Source of the DNA: Arthrobacter sp. V1I7
GTDB taxonomy: Bacteria; Actinomycetota; Actinomycetes; Actinomycetales; Micrococcaceae
DNA: 64,000 nucleotides
Reading direction: 5' to 3'
NCBI RefSeq assembly: GCF_030817015.1
Contig: NZ_JAUSYS010000001.1
Coordinates: 1,922,001-1,986,000, forward strand
Shown: one piece after another, positions 8,329-18,917 of the stretch
How positions within the stretch are numbered: the first letter of the stretch is position 1
How the letters are laid out: every line of letters starts with the position of its first letter
Notes under the pieces: generated by a model
What the model was told of the DNA's origin: nothing
Seen by the model: only the letters and a program-made list of their open reading frames with translations
The model's database searches: none
Made by a program: the position numbers and the translations under genes

Positions 8329-9656
8329 CCCCACTGATCCTCGCCGGCATGGCGTTGGTGTTCCTCAGCTTTGCCGCACTGCTGACCGCGGCGGAGTCCG
8401 CGTTCAACTACCTGCCCCGGCACGACGCTGAACAGGCGGTCCTGCAGCGCAATGGCACGGCGCTGAAACGCATCCTCGCACAGCCTGTCGCCCACATGCG
8501 CGCCCTGAGATTCTGGCGGATCTGGTTCGAGATGGCCTCTGCCGTCGCCGTGGCCGTGCTGCTGTCCAGTCTCCTGGACAACGTCTGGCTCGCAGGGCTG
8601 GCGGCCACCGGCATCATGGCGCTGCTTGGCTTCGTGATCGTCGGCGTCTCGCCCCGCCAACTCGGCCGCGTCCACTCCGCCAGCCTGGTCCGGTTCGCGG
8701 CGCCGCTCATCCGTTTCCTGTGCGCAGTGCTCGGTCCCATTCCGGGATGGCTTGCCCTGGTGGGCAGCGCGGTGGCCCCCGGGGCGCCGGCGGACGACGA
8801 AGCCTTCTTCAGTGAAGAGGAATTCCGTGAACTGGTCGACCGCGCCACGGAATCCGACGTGATCGAGGACAACGAGGCGGAACTGATCCAGTCAGTCTTC
8901 GACTTCGGCGACACCCTCGTCCGCTCCGTCATGGTGCCGCGGACTGACATCGTCTTCATCGACTGCGGCTCCAGCCTGCACGGGGCCATGTCGCTGTTCC
9001 TGCGCTCCGGGTATTCCCGGATTCCGGTCATCGGCGAGAACACGGACCAGATTCTCGGCATCGTGTACCTCAAGGACGTGGCCGAGGTCCTCCACAACCT
9101 GGGCCCCGGGGTGGAACCCCCGGTCGTCGACGACCTGGCCCGGGAGGTTCGCTACGTGCCGGATTCCAAGCCGGTCAGCGAGCTGCTGCGCGAACTCCAG
9201 AAGGAATCGACGCACGTCGCGATCGTCATCGACGAGTACGGCGGAACGGCCGGGCTGGTCACCCTTGAGGACCTGATCGAGGAAATCGTCGGCGAGATCG
9301 TCGACGAGTACGATACTGAAAGCGCGGAGGCGGTGGCGCTCGGAGACGGCACCTACCGGGTGAGCGCGCGGATGAGCATCGACGACCTCGGCGAACTGTT
9401 CGACCTCGAGCTCGACGACGACGAGGTGGACACCGTGGGTGGCCTGCTCGCCAAGGCCATCGGGCGGGTGCCGATCGTCGGCAGCACGGTCGAGGTCCAC
9501 GGCCTGTCCCTCCGCGCGGACCGGCTGGAGGGCCGGCGGAACCGGGTAAGCCACATCATTGCCTCCGCGGTTCCAAAGGAAGAAACTGACCTTCAAGACC
9601 TCCTCCGCGAGGCAGCACCAATCCAGCAGGGAGTACCACGTGAGCAAGCAGAATAA
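8325..9656 (+). CDS. CorC/HlyC-type CNNM/CBS-domain membrane protein
   Basis: A 443-residue protein whose GTG overlaps the ybeY stop by 4 bp. The N-terminal CNNM (DUF21) domain has hydrophobic helices (LILAGMALVFLSFAALLTAA; then about residues 66-86 and 90-110). A CBS pair follows (VMVPRTDIVFID; GYSRIPVIGENTDQILGIVY). The C-terminal CorC_HlyC domain contains DEYGGTAGLVTLEDLIEEIV. Family members are linked to magnesium/cobalt export or homeostasis; haemolysin naming is historical. It overlaps era by 17 bp. Confidence 0.92.
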   Translation: MTPLILAGMALVFLSFAALLTAAESAFNYLPRHDAEQAVLQRNGTALKRILAQPVAHMRALRFWRIWFEMASAVAVAVLLSSLLDNVWLAGLAATGIMALLGFVIVGVSPRQLGRVHSASLVRFAAPLIRFLCAVLGPIPGWLALVGSAVAPGAPADDEAFFSEEEFRELVDRATESDVIEDNEAELIQSVFDFGDTLVRSVMVPRTDIVFIDCGSSLHGAMSLFLRSGYSRIPVIGENTDQILGIVYLKDVAEVLHNLGPGVEPPVVDDLAREVRYVPDSKPVSELLRELQKESTHVAIVIDEYGGTAGLVTLEDLIEEIVGEIVDEYDTESAEAVALGDGTYRVSARMSIDDLGELFDLELDDDEVDTVGGLLAKAIGRVPIVGSTVEVHGLSLRADRLEGRRNRVSHIIASAVPKEETDLQDLLREAAPIQQGVPREQAE

Positions 9657-10599
9657 GTCCGACGGCGAAGCGGCCTACGGCGGCTATCGCGCCGGTTTCT
9701 CGGTGCTGGTGGGCCGGCCCAACGCCGGAAAATCCACCCTTACCAATGCCCTCGTCGGCAAGAAGGTCGCCATCACCTCGGCGAAGCCGCAGACGACGCG
9801 GCACACCATCCGCGGCATTGTCCACCGGGACGATGCCCAGCTGATCCTCGTGGACACGCCCGGCCTGCACCGTCCGCGCACGCTGCTCGGCAAGCGCCTC
9901 AACGAACTCGTCGCCGACACCCTCGCCGAGGTCGACGCGATCGGCTTCTGCCTGCCGGCCAACGAGAAGATCGGCCCGGGGGACAAGTTCATCGCCGCGC
10001 AGCTGGCCGCCGTCGGCAACAAGCCGATCATCGCGATTGTGACCAAGGCGGACACGGTGGACCGACAGGCCCTCACCGAGCAGCTCCTGGCCGTGGCGGC
10101 CCTGGGCCGGGAGGTCCTCGGCGAGGACGGCTGGAAGGACATCGTTCCGGTGTCCGCGACGGACGGCTTCCAGGTCGAAACCGTGGCGGATGTGCTCATC
10201 AGCCACATGCCGCCGTCGCCGCCGCTGTACCCGGACGGACACCTGACGGACGAGCCCGAAGCGGTCATGGTCGCCGAACTGATCCGCGAAGCCGCGCTGG
10301 AGGGCGTGCGCGACGAATTGCCGCACTCCCTGGCCGTAGTGGTAGACGAAATCGTTCCCCGCGAAGGCCGGCCCGAGGACAGCCCGTTCCTCGACGTCCG
10401 GGTCAACGTGTATGTCGAGCGGCCCTCGCAGAAGGCCATCATCATCGGCAAGGGCGGCGCCCGGCTCCGTGAAGTCGGTACCACCGCACGCAAGGGAATC
10501 GAGGCGCTGCTGGGCACCCGCATCTACCTCGACTTGCACGTCAAGGTCGCCAAAGACTGGCAGCGCGATCCCAAGCAGCTGGTGAAACTCGGCTTCTGA
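9640..10599 (+). CDS. era: GTPase Era
   Basis: The GTG at 9640, with AGGGAG just upstream, gives 319 residues. GTPase motifs are G1 GRPNAGKS (about 25-32), G2 TTRHTIRG, G3 DTPG and G4 TKAD. The C-terminal KH domain has IIGKGGARLREVGTTARK. Era binds the 3' end of 16S rRNA and helps 30S assembly; it commonly works with YbeY, and both are in this operon. The gene begins inside the end of the corC-like gene. Confidence 0.97.
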   Translation: MSKQNKSDGEAAYGGYRAGFSVLVGRPNAGKSTLTNALVGKKVAITSAKPQTTRHTIRGIVHRDDAQLILVDTPGLHRPRTLLGKRLNELVADTLAEVDAIGFCLPANEKIGPGDKFIAAQLAAVGNKPIIAIVTKADTVDRQALTEQLLAVAALGREVLGEDGWKDIVPVSATDGFQVETVADVLISHMPPSPPLYPDGHLTDEPEAVMVAELIREAALEGVRDELPHSLAVVVDEIVPREGRPEDSPFLDVRVNVYVERPSQKAIIIGKGGARLREVGTTARKGIEALLGTRIYLDLHVKVAKDWQRDPKQLVKLGF

Positions 10600-10719
10600 G
10601 CCGCGCTCCGGAGAGGAACTCCGGCCGGGCCGCCACTCCGCTCGCAGCGGCCATCGGGGATTTCCCAGATACGGAAACTAAAATAGGCGGACTCCCGTTC
10701 GTGAAAGAAGGCTTAACCT

Positions 10720-12300
10720 GTGGCTCGACTCCGCCCAGACCGTGCAGACGGCACCACACCGCCGGTTCGGTCAGTTGCCGCTGCCCGGCACTCGGACGAT
10801 CCTGCCGTCGGCCCGGCCCGGCACCTGGGCATTCCCCGGCGGTTGCCGGCCTGGCTGAAAATCGGCACGGCGGTGGTCTCGGTCCTCCTGGTCGGTGTCC
10901 TGGCCTTTGGCGCCTACTGGGTGGTCCGGCTGCAGGGCAACATCAGCAAGGCTTCACTGGGGGCGGGCAGCAGCACGACCGAGCGGGCCGTGAACGAATC
11001 CCACGACCGGATGCAGATCCTGATTCTCGGCTCGGACACGCGCGACGGCAAGAACTCGCAGTACGGTACGGCGGATGACTCCACAGGCTACGGGCATTCG
11101 GACGTGATGATGCTGATGGACATCTCGGCCGACAACAAGCGTGTGAACGTCGTCAGTTTCCCCCGCGACCTGCTGGTCGACATCCCCAAATGCAGGGACC
11201 AGGAGACCCGGACCGACTATCCGGCGCAGCAGGATGTCATGATCAACGCGGCGATGTCGGAAGCCGGCATCGGCTGCGCCGTCGACACGGTCAACAAGCT
11301 CACCGGCCTCGAAGTCGACCACTTCATGATGGCCGACTTCAACGCGGTCAAGGAACTCTCCAACGCGGTGGGCGGCGTGGAAGTGTGCATAAGCGACGCG
11401 GTCTTCGATCCCGATTCGCAGCTCCGGCTTCCGAAGGGCACGTCCGCGGTGCAGGGCGAGCAGGCGCTGGCGTTCCTGCGCACCCGGCACGCCTTCGCGG
11501 ACGGCGGCGACCTCGGGCGGATCAAGGCCCAGCAGGGCTTCCTGTCCTCGCTGACGCGCAAGATGAAAGACGAAGGCACCCTCGGCAACCCGGCGAAGAT
11601 GCTCCAGATCGCCGATGTCGTCACCAGGAACCTCACCGTCAACGAAGGCCTGGCCTCCATCCCGACGCTCCTGGCCGTGGGCAACCGCCTGAAGGACATC
11701 GACGTCGGGAAAGTCGCGTTTGTGGCGGTCCCGACAGTTCCGGCGGCGATCGACCCGAACCGCCTTCAGATGGCCGAGCCCGCCGCCTCCCAGCTCTTTG
11801 CCGCGATGCGCAAGGACATCGACCTGACCAACCCGACGGCGTCCCCGACCAATCCGACGGCGTCCCCGGCCGATCCGGGCGCCAGCGCTGCACCGACGGC
11901 CAGCGAGACGGCCCCCGCCTACGACAAGGCCTCGCAGCCTGTCACCGTGGCCAACGGCTCCGGCGTGCCGGCCCGCTCCGCCGAGATCATGCAGTCGCTC
12001 ATGACCGGGGGGTTCACCCAGCTGGCCCAGCTCACGGCCCGGCCGGTCGCCACCACCGCTGTCTACTACGGTGCGGGGTACGGCGACGTGGCCGCGGACG
12101 TTGCCGCGCTGCTGGGAGTTCCCGCCGCCCAGGTGCTGCCGGTTGCCACCGTTCCGGGCGTCCAGGTCTATCTGGGCAGCGACCGTGTCGGCGGCGCCGC
12201 CACCGGAAACCCCCCCGTTGCGCTGCCGCCGGACATCGTCAACCAGACGGCCGGGGACACCGTGTGCCAGCAGGCCAACCCGGCGCTGATCACGCGCTGA
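10720..12300 (+). CDS. LytR-CpsA-Psr (LCP) family protein with C-terminal LytR_C domain
   Basis: A 526-residue protein from GTG with AGAAGG upstream. After a cytoplasmic N-tail there is one membrane helix (about 47-68). The extracellular LCP domain has ILGSDTRDG, GHSDVMMLMDI, SFPRDLLVDIP and RTRHAFADGGDLGRIKAQQG, including the Arg/Asp residues that bind polyprenyl pyrophosphate. A Pro/Thr/Ser repeat-like linker (NPTASPTNPTASPADPG) leads to a LytR_C domain (VTVANGSGVPARSAEIMQSL onward). LCP enzymes attach glycopolymers to peptidoglycan in the actinobacterial wall. It may be monocistronic. Confidence 0.94.
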   Translation: MARLRPDRADGTTPPVRSVAAARHSDDPAVGPARHLGIPRRLPAWLKIGTAVVSVLLVGVLAFGAYWVVRLQGNISKASLGAGSSTTERAVNESHDRMQILILGSDTRDGKNSQYGTADDSTGYGHSDVMMLMDISADNKRVNVVSFPRDLLVDIPKCRDQETRTDYPAQQDVMINAAMSEAGIGCAVDTVNKLTGLEVDHFMMADFNAVKELSNAVGGVEVCISDAVFDPDSQLRLPKGTSAVQGEQALAFLRTRHAFADGGDLGRIKAQQGFLSSLTRKMKDEGTLGNPAKMLQIADVVTRNLTVNEGLASIPTLLAVGNRLKDIDVGKVAFVAVPTVPAAIDPNRLQMAEPAASQLFAAMRKDIDLTNPTASPTNPTASPADPGASAAPTASETAPAYDKASQPVTVANGSGVPARSAEIMQSLMTGGFTQLAQLTARPVATTAVYYGAGYGDVAADVAALLGVPAAQVLPVATVPGVQVYLGSDRVGGAATGNPPVALPPDIVNQTAGDTVCQQANPALITR

Positions 12301-12331
12301 CCAGGCGCTGGGGTGGCCGGACGGCGCATTC

Positions 12332-14284
12332 CTACCAGATACTGACCCGCTCCGCCGGCGGCATCCACATGCCGTCCTGTGCAGTCACGCCGAAGCCCTC
12401 GTGGAATGCATCGAGGTTCATGGCGATCTGGTTGGTGCGGAACTCGTTGGGGGAGTGCGGGTCCGTGGCGAGGCGGCGGATCGCTTCCTCAGTCCGCATG
12501 ACCTGCCGCCAGCCGGCAGCCCAGGACGCAAAAAAACGCTGGACGCCGGTGAATCCGTCCAGCACCGGCGGTTCCTGTCCGGCCAGGCTGATCAGGTACG
12601 CCTTATACGCGATGGTCAGGCCGCCGAGGTCGCCGATGTTCTCGCCCAGGGTCAGCTTCCCGTTGACATGGTGCCCGGGAGCGGCGTTCGGGGAGAGCGC
12701 GTCGAACTGTGCCACGAGCTTCGTGGTCAGCGCCTCGAACGCGGTGCGGTCACCCTCGGTCCACCAGTTCCGGAGCAGTCCGCTGCCGTCGTACTGGGAG
12801 CCCTGGTCGTCGAAGCCGTGGCCGATCTCGTGGCCGATCACAGCCCCGATCCCGCCGTAGTTGACGGCGTCGTCGGCGTCGGCGGTGAAGAACGGCGGCT
12901 GCAGGATGGCCGCCGGGAACACGACCTCGTTGAGCAGCGGGTGGTAGTAGGCATTGACGGTCTGCGGTGTCATCAGCCATTTCTCGCGGTCCACCGGCTT
13001 GCCCACCTCGTCCAGGTGGCGGTCGACGTCGGCGCTGTGGGCACGCTCCACGTTGCCCAGCAGGTCGGACGGATCGATCTCCACGGCGGAATAGTCGATC
13101 CACTTGTCCGGGTAGCCGATCTTGGCCCGGAAGGAGTCGAGCTTCTTGAGCGCCTCCTGCTTGGTTTCCTCGCCCATCCAGCCCAGCCCGGTGATGGACT
13201 CCCGGTACGCTTCGATCAGGTTTGAGACCAGCGACTGCATGCGGGCCTTGTGGGATTCCGGGAAATGCCGGGCCACGTAGATCTGGCCGACGGCCTCGCC
13301 GAGCGCGGCCTCGACGACGGCGACGCCGCGCTTCCAGCGGTCCTTGTTGCGTGGCGTGCCGCTGAGGGTGGTGCCGTAAAAGGCGAAGTTGGCATCCACG
13401 ACTGCGGCCGACAGGTACGGAGCGGCCGCGCTGATGACCCTCATGGCGAGCCATTCCTGCCAGCTGGCCAGCGGCACCGTGTCCAGCAGGGACGCCGCTC
13501 CGGTGAAGAAGTCCGGGGTGCTCACGACAAGTTCGGCGCGCTTGTCCGGGGCGATTCCGGCAGCGTCGAACCAGTCCGCCAGCAGCGGGAAGAGCTGCGC
13601 GGCCTCCTCGGCGGACTTGAGGTTGTACGTCTTCTGCGGGTTGCGCAGCGTGACGTTGTCCCAGTGGTACGACGCCAGAGCGGTTTCCAGCTCCACCACC
13701 CGGCCGGCGGCGGCTTCCGGATCGGCGAGGCCGGCCAGGCCGAACATCGTCTTTACATGCCCGCGGTAGGCCTCGACCATCGGGGCGAACTTCTCTTCGC
13801 GGTAGTAGGACTCGTCCGGCAGGCCCAGCCCGCCCTGGCCGGTATACAAAAGGATCCGGTCCGGGTTTCCGGCGTCGGGAGCGGGATAGATGTAGAAAAG
13901 GCCACCCACGTCCGCACGGAACAGCCGTCCGGCCAAGGCCACGAGCTCGGCAACGGACGCCGTCGCAGACACCGCGGCCAACCGCGCCCGTACCGGTTCC
14001 AAACCCTTGGCCTCCACCGCGGCTTCGTCCATGAAGCTGTTGTAGAGCCCGCCGATTTTCCGCTCGATACCCGTGGCTTCCCCGTTCCGGGCGGCGGCGT
14101 CCTCGATGATCTCCTTGACGGCGAGTTCGGAGCCGTCACGCAACGCCGTGAATGTCCCCTCCAGGGGGCGGTCATCCGGGATCTCGGTGCTCTTGAGCCA
14201 GGCGCCGTTGACGTGCTGGTACAGGTCGTCCTGCGGCCGGACGCTGGTGTCTATGGTGGACAGGTCGATCCCCGAAAGTGGCAC
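12332..14284 (-). CDS. M13 family zinc metallopeptidase (PepO/neprilysin-like)
   Basis: The GTG at 14284 is preceded by AGAGGAG, giving 650 residues, the normal length for intracellular PepO-type enzymes. No signal peptide is seen. The zinc site HEIGHGFDD (HExxH at about 485-489) and the downstream third-ligand motif GENIGDLGG are intact, as are the substrate-binding NAYYHPLLNEVVFPAAILQP segment and the C-terminal PNEFRTNQIAMNLDAFHEGF. M13 enzymes cleave small peptides. It is convergent with the LCP gene and divergent from the leu leader. Confidence 0.95.
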   Translation of the reverse strand: MPLSGIDLSTIDTSVRPQDDLYQHVNGAWLKSTEIPDDRPLEGTFTALRDGSELAVKEIIEDAAARNGEATGIERKIGGLYNSFMDEAAVEAKGLEPVRARLAAVSATASVAELVALAGRLFRADVGGLFYIYPAPDAGNPDRILLYTGQGGLGLPDESYYREEKFAPMVEAYRGHVKTMFGLAGLADPEAAAGRVVELETALASYHWDNVTLRNPQKTYNLKSAEEAAQLFPLLADWFDAAGIAPDKRAELVVSTPDFFTGAASLLDTVPLASWQEWLAMRVISAAAPYLSAAVVDANFAFYGTTLSGTPRNKDRWKRGVAVVEAALGEAVGQIYVARHFPESHKARMQSLVSNLIEAYRESITGLGWMGEETKQEALKKLDSFRAKIGYPDKWIDYSAVEIDPSDLLGNVERAHSADVDRHLDEVGKPVDREKWLMTPQTVNAYYHPLLNEVVFPAAILQPPFFTADADDAVNYGGIGAVIGHEIGHGFDDQGSQYDGSGLLRNWWTEGDRTAFEALTTKLVAQFDALSPNAAPGHHVNGKLTLGENIGDLGGLTIAYKAYLISLAGQEPPVLDGFTGVQRFFASWAAGWRQVMRTEEAIRRLATDPHSPNEFRTNQIAMNLDAFHEGFGVTAQDGMWMPPAERVSIW

Positions 14285-14396
14285 GGATGCTCCTCTGAGA
14301 GGCAGCCCGAAACGGCGCTGGCGCCGGCACCGGGTCTGCATGGTGGACGTTAGGAAAGTCTGGCTCCTTCATCTTACGCACGCGTGTTACTGTGAA

Positions 14397-16276
<1,880 letters not shown>

Positions 16277-16362
16277 GAGGGCGCTGAACAATTTGAGTCG
16301 GCATTTGGAGAGTTTAAGGCGCGCCTGCTGGACTTGTCGGAATGGTGCTTAAGACTGGTCTT

Positions 16363-16520
16363 ATGCAAGGACGTGAGCAGAGGTAGCGGAGGCTGTTGGT
16401 CGTGGAAGCGCTGGCCGGGGAGTTGCTGGCCCCGGGCAGCGTTTTCGCGTTCCTGGCCGATCACCGGGACAGGTTGTTCGGCGCACGAGGCGGCCGTCGG
16501 AGGTGGCGGTTTGCCGGGTT
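16363..16520 (+). pseudogene. Transposase N-terminal remnant (IS1182/DUF772-like)
   Basis: From ATG at 16363 the frame reads MQGREQR, an in-frame TAG, then RRLLVVEALAGELLAPGSVF and AFLADHRDRLFG. This resembles the N-terminus of IS1182-like DUF772 transposases (pattern: leader, ELLxPGSVFxFLAxHRxxLF). Similarity then stops; a short RRPSEVA patch in the next frame near 16490 looks like the GRPSxPAxV motif after a deletion. The nonsense codon and truncation make it a dead fragment. It lies at the leuA-side edge of the siderophore module and may mark an insertion scar. Confidence 0.55.
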
Positions 16521-16533
16521 GCCCGGCGGACGG

Positions 16534-17568
16534 CTATCCGGTGGTTGCGCCCGGGTGTTGGGGTCGCGGTTCCTGCTTGATGGGTGTGCCGTTGGTTCCT
16601 GAGCCGGCCTTTCCCCGGCTCCAGTACCCTCGGAATTCGGAGTGTTTGGGGTCCAGTCCCACCTGGTTTACGAGGTACCGGCGCAGGTTCTTCACGGTGG
16701 CTGCTTCGGCCGCGATCCAGGCATACATGACTGCCCCGTCTGGCCGCCCGGCCGGGATTCCAGGCGGGACGGCCCGGCCGGGTGCCGCGTGCCGTTCACA
16801 GGTTTCTTTGCAGCCTGAATCCGTCGGGCGGGAAGCCGGAATGGCTGCCCGCACGGCTGCATACAGCAGGTGACCCCGGGGAGCATCTGATGGAGTCCGG
16901 GCCAGCCAGGTGATGCGGACGGCGGATCCGGTGCCGATCTCCCGGAAGTCGCTGGAGTCCTGGACCTCCAGGAACGCATGCCCGCTGACGTTCCCCGGCA
17001 GGGTTTCGAGGATGGAACTGATCGCGGGCACAGCCGTCTCATCCCCGGCCAGAAGCACATGGCGCACCCCTTGCGGGTTCCATCTGATTCCGGTTTCGCT
17101 CTGCGGGGTGGCGCCGGTGATGGCCTTGTCGTCGGGCCCGATGATGACTGCGGTGGTGCCCGGTGCGGCGGCCCTGGCCCAGTTCGAGCCGGGGGCGCCG
17201 GAGTCGGCATCGTCGGGGTGGATGACAAAGTCAACGTCCAGTTCCCGACCCTGGGCGGTGGTGCGTAAAGCGCCGACGGTGTAGCTGCGGATCCAGCCCC
17301 GTCCTGGCTGTTCGACCCGGAGCCAGTCCTGATACCAGCCCTCGTGCAATTGCCCGTCCGGCGCTCCCGGCCGGGCCAGCTGATGCCCAGGTACGGGGAG
17401 AAGCAGCTTGATCCGCAGGTCCAGTGCCGGTCCCGGCACCCCGAAGCGGTCCAGTGCCGCGCCGGCGAAGGTGATGCGGCGGAAATGTGCGCTGATGTCC
17501 TGAACCCGGTTGACGACGGCGTCAAACACACGGAGCGGGTGAGCCGGGGGGACGGCGGCGGAGCTCAT
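16534..17568 (-). CDS. Siderophore-interacting protein (FAD-binding ferric-siderophore reductase)
   Basis: A 344-residue SIP-family flavoprotein from ATG. The N-terminal FAD-binding beta-barrel carries RSYTVGALR (FAD motif RxYT) and VDFVIHPDDADSGAPGSNWA. The C-terminal SIP domain has HVLLAGDETAVPAISSILE and, after an insert near residues 240-270, YAWIAAEAATVKNLRRYLV and FRGYWSRGKAG. Such enzymes reduce Fe(III)-siderophores in the cytoplasm using NAD(P)H to release iron. It is co-oriented with the binding-protein gene 217 bp upstream. No clear iron box was seen directly in front of it. Confidence 0.93.
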   Translation of the reverse strand: MSSAAVPPAHPLRVFDAVVNRVQDISAHFRRITFAGAALDRFGVPGPALDLRIKLLLPVPGHQLARPGAPDGQLHEGWYQDWLRVEQPGRGWIRSYTVGALRTTAQGRELDVDFVIHPDDADSGAPGSNWARAAAPGTTAVIIGPDDKAITGATPQSETGIRWNPQGVRHVLLAGDETAVPAISSILETLPGNVSGHAFLEVQDSSDFREIGTGSAVRITWLARTPSDAPRGHLLYAAVRAAIPASRPTDSGCKETCERHAAPGRAVPPGIPAGRPDGAVMYAWIAAEAATVKNLRRYLVNQVGLDPKHSEFRGYWSRGKAGSGTNGTPIKQEPRPQHPGATTG

Positions 17569-17610
17569 GGACCGGCTTTCTGTGGCGGGGGTTGGGGCGG
17601 TGCTGACAAA

Positions 17611-17636
17611 GTGCTTTAAAGCGGTGCTTTGAAGCG
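17611..17636. repeat. 13-bp tandem repeat upstream of the SIP gene
   Basis: GTGCTTTAAAGCG (17611-17623) is followed directly by GTGCTTTGAAGCG (17624-17636), one mismatch. Each unit contains a small palindrome (GCTTTAAAGC in the first). It lies 43 bp upstream of the SIP start and could be an operator, or simply a duplication. Confidence 0.55.
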
Positions 17637-17730
17637 GTTATCGGGCGGCACGGCCTGTCCGGACAGGCTGGCTGGCGGGCCGGAGAGGTGTGCTGTCATG
17701 CCCTGATCCTGGAGCTGGGGGTGCGGCACA

Positions 17731-17775
17731 GGCGGCGGCCACTGGATGCTGTGGTTCCCGAATATGGCCGCCGCC
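17731..17775 (-). terminator. Putative terminator after the siderophore-binding protein gene
   Basis: GGCGGCGGCCA (17731-17741) and TGGCCGCCGCC (17765-17775) form a perfect 11-bp stem with a 23-base loop, just downstream (on the minus strand) of the binding-protein stop. There is no T tract, and the loop is long. Confidence 0.5.
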
Positions 17776-17785
17776 TCCGGTCCTG

Positions 17786-18790
17786 TTACGGCAGGCGCGG
17801 GTCTACGCCGTAGCGCTTGGCCAGATCGGTGATCACGGCGTGGGCGCCCTGGATGCTGACGGAGGCCAGGAAGGTCGCGTCATCGACATGAATGACCTCA
17901 CCCTGCAGGCGCTGCCACAGCGGGTTCGATTCGAACTTTTCCTGCTGGGCGCGTGCCTTGTCGCCTTCGGCGCCTGCCGGGGTGAACGCGCTGACCATGA
18001 CCAGGCCCGCGTCACCCTGGAGGATCTGCTCGGCCGAGAGCGGCACGAAGATTTCCTTGTCGCTGTCGGGGGCGTCCTTGGGCCGCGGGATGCTCATGTC
18101 CGTCATGATTTCCCCGATGAAAGACTTCGACGAGTACAAGCGGGCGGTATCGCCGCCGGTGAAACGGACCAGCGAGTAGGTTGCGTCCGGTTTTTTGGCC
18201 AGAATGTCGGCCCCGACTTTCTGGGCGCGGTCCTCGTAGGCTTTGACGAGTTCTTCAGCCTTGTCTTTTTTGCCCAGCGCCTCACCGAGGAAGACGACGT
18301 TCTCTTTCCAGGTCGGGCCTGTGCTCACAGAGAAGATGGTCGGGGCGATCTTGGACAGCTGCGGGTAGAGGGCCTCATGGCGGACCTTGGCGGAGACAAC
18401 CAGGTCGGGCTTGAGCTCGAGGATTTTTTCCAGGTTCGGTTCAGCGAGGGTGCCCACATTGACGGAGTCCTTGGTGGCGTCCGCGACGTCACCGAGGTAC
18501 GGGGCGAAGGGCGCGTTCGGGTCCTGACGGTACTGGACGTAGCCGACCAGGTCCGCGCCGAGCAGGAGGGCGGCATCGATGTAGCTCGGGTCCAGTGCGA
18601 CGACGCGCTTCGGGACCGCCTCGATCGAGGTCGAGCCCATGGTGTGTTGCATGGTCAGCGGGAATCCCGCCGATGCGGCGGCAGCGGTGGTGGTTTCGGT
18701 GGTGGCGGCCGGGGCGCCGCAGGCCGCGGTGGCCAGCAGGGCCAGACCGGCGGTGACAGCACTCAGCTGCTTAAGGATGCGTGTTTTCAC
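17786..18790 (-). CDS. Iron-siderophore ABC transporter substrate-binding lipoprotein
   Basis: A 334-residue FepB/FhuD-type (class III) binding protein from GTG. The signal peptide MKTRILKQLSAVTAGLALLA ends at a lipobox-like TAAC, so Cys24 should be lipidated. A Thr/Ala-rich linker is followed by the periplasmic-binding fold (RVVALDPSYIDAALLLGADL, EKILELKPDLVVSAK, a long connecting helix with KKDKAEELVKAYEDRAQKVG). It captures ferric siderophore outside the membrane for the permeases encoded divergently. The iron box lies 40 bp upstream, so iron repression is expected. Confidence 0.93.
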   Translation of the reverse strand: MKTRILKQLSAVTAGLALLATAACGAPAATTETTTAAAASAGFPLTMQHTMGSTSIEAVPKRVVALDPSYIDAALLLGADLVGYVQYRQDPNAPFAPYLGDVADATKDSVNVGTLAEPNLEKILELKPDLVVSAKVRHEALYPQLSKIAPTIFSVSTGPTWKENVVFLGEALGKKDKAEELVKAYEDRAQKVGADILAKKPDATYSLVRFTGGDTARLYSSKSFIGEIMTDMSIPRPKDAPDSDKEIFVPLSAEQILQGDAGLVMVSAFTPAGAEGDKARAQQEKFESNPLWQRLQGEVIHVDDATFLASVSIQGAHAVITDLAKRYGVDPRLP

Positions 18791-18829
18791 GAAGTCGCTT
18801 TCAAACGATGTGACGGGGAATTCGACTAT

Positions 18830-18848
18830 TTAGGTAAGGCTTACCTGT
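18830..18848. promoter_or_regulatory. DtxR/IdeR-type iron box
   Basis: TTAGGTAAGGCTTACCTGT contains AGGTAA and TTACCT as a perfect inverted repeat with a GGC spacer, close to the DtxR/IdeR consensus TTAGGTTAGGCTAACCTAA. It sits between the divergent binding-protein (start 18790) and permease (start 18918) genes. It should let an iron-loaded DtxR/IdeR repressor shut off both transcripts. Confidence 0.9.
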
Positions 18849-18917
18849 GTCTGGGCTAGACTGTAGCAGGAATTTCGGAAATAGCTCACAGATAAATGAC
18901 GTAATAGAAGGACCTAT

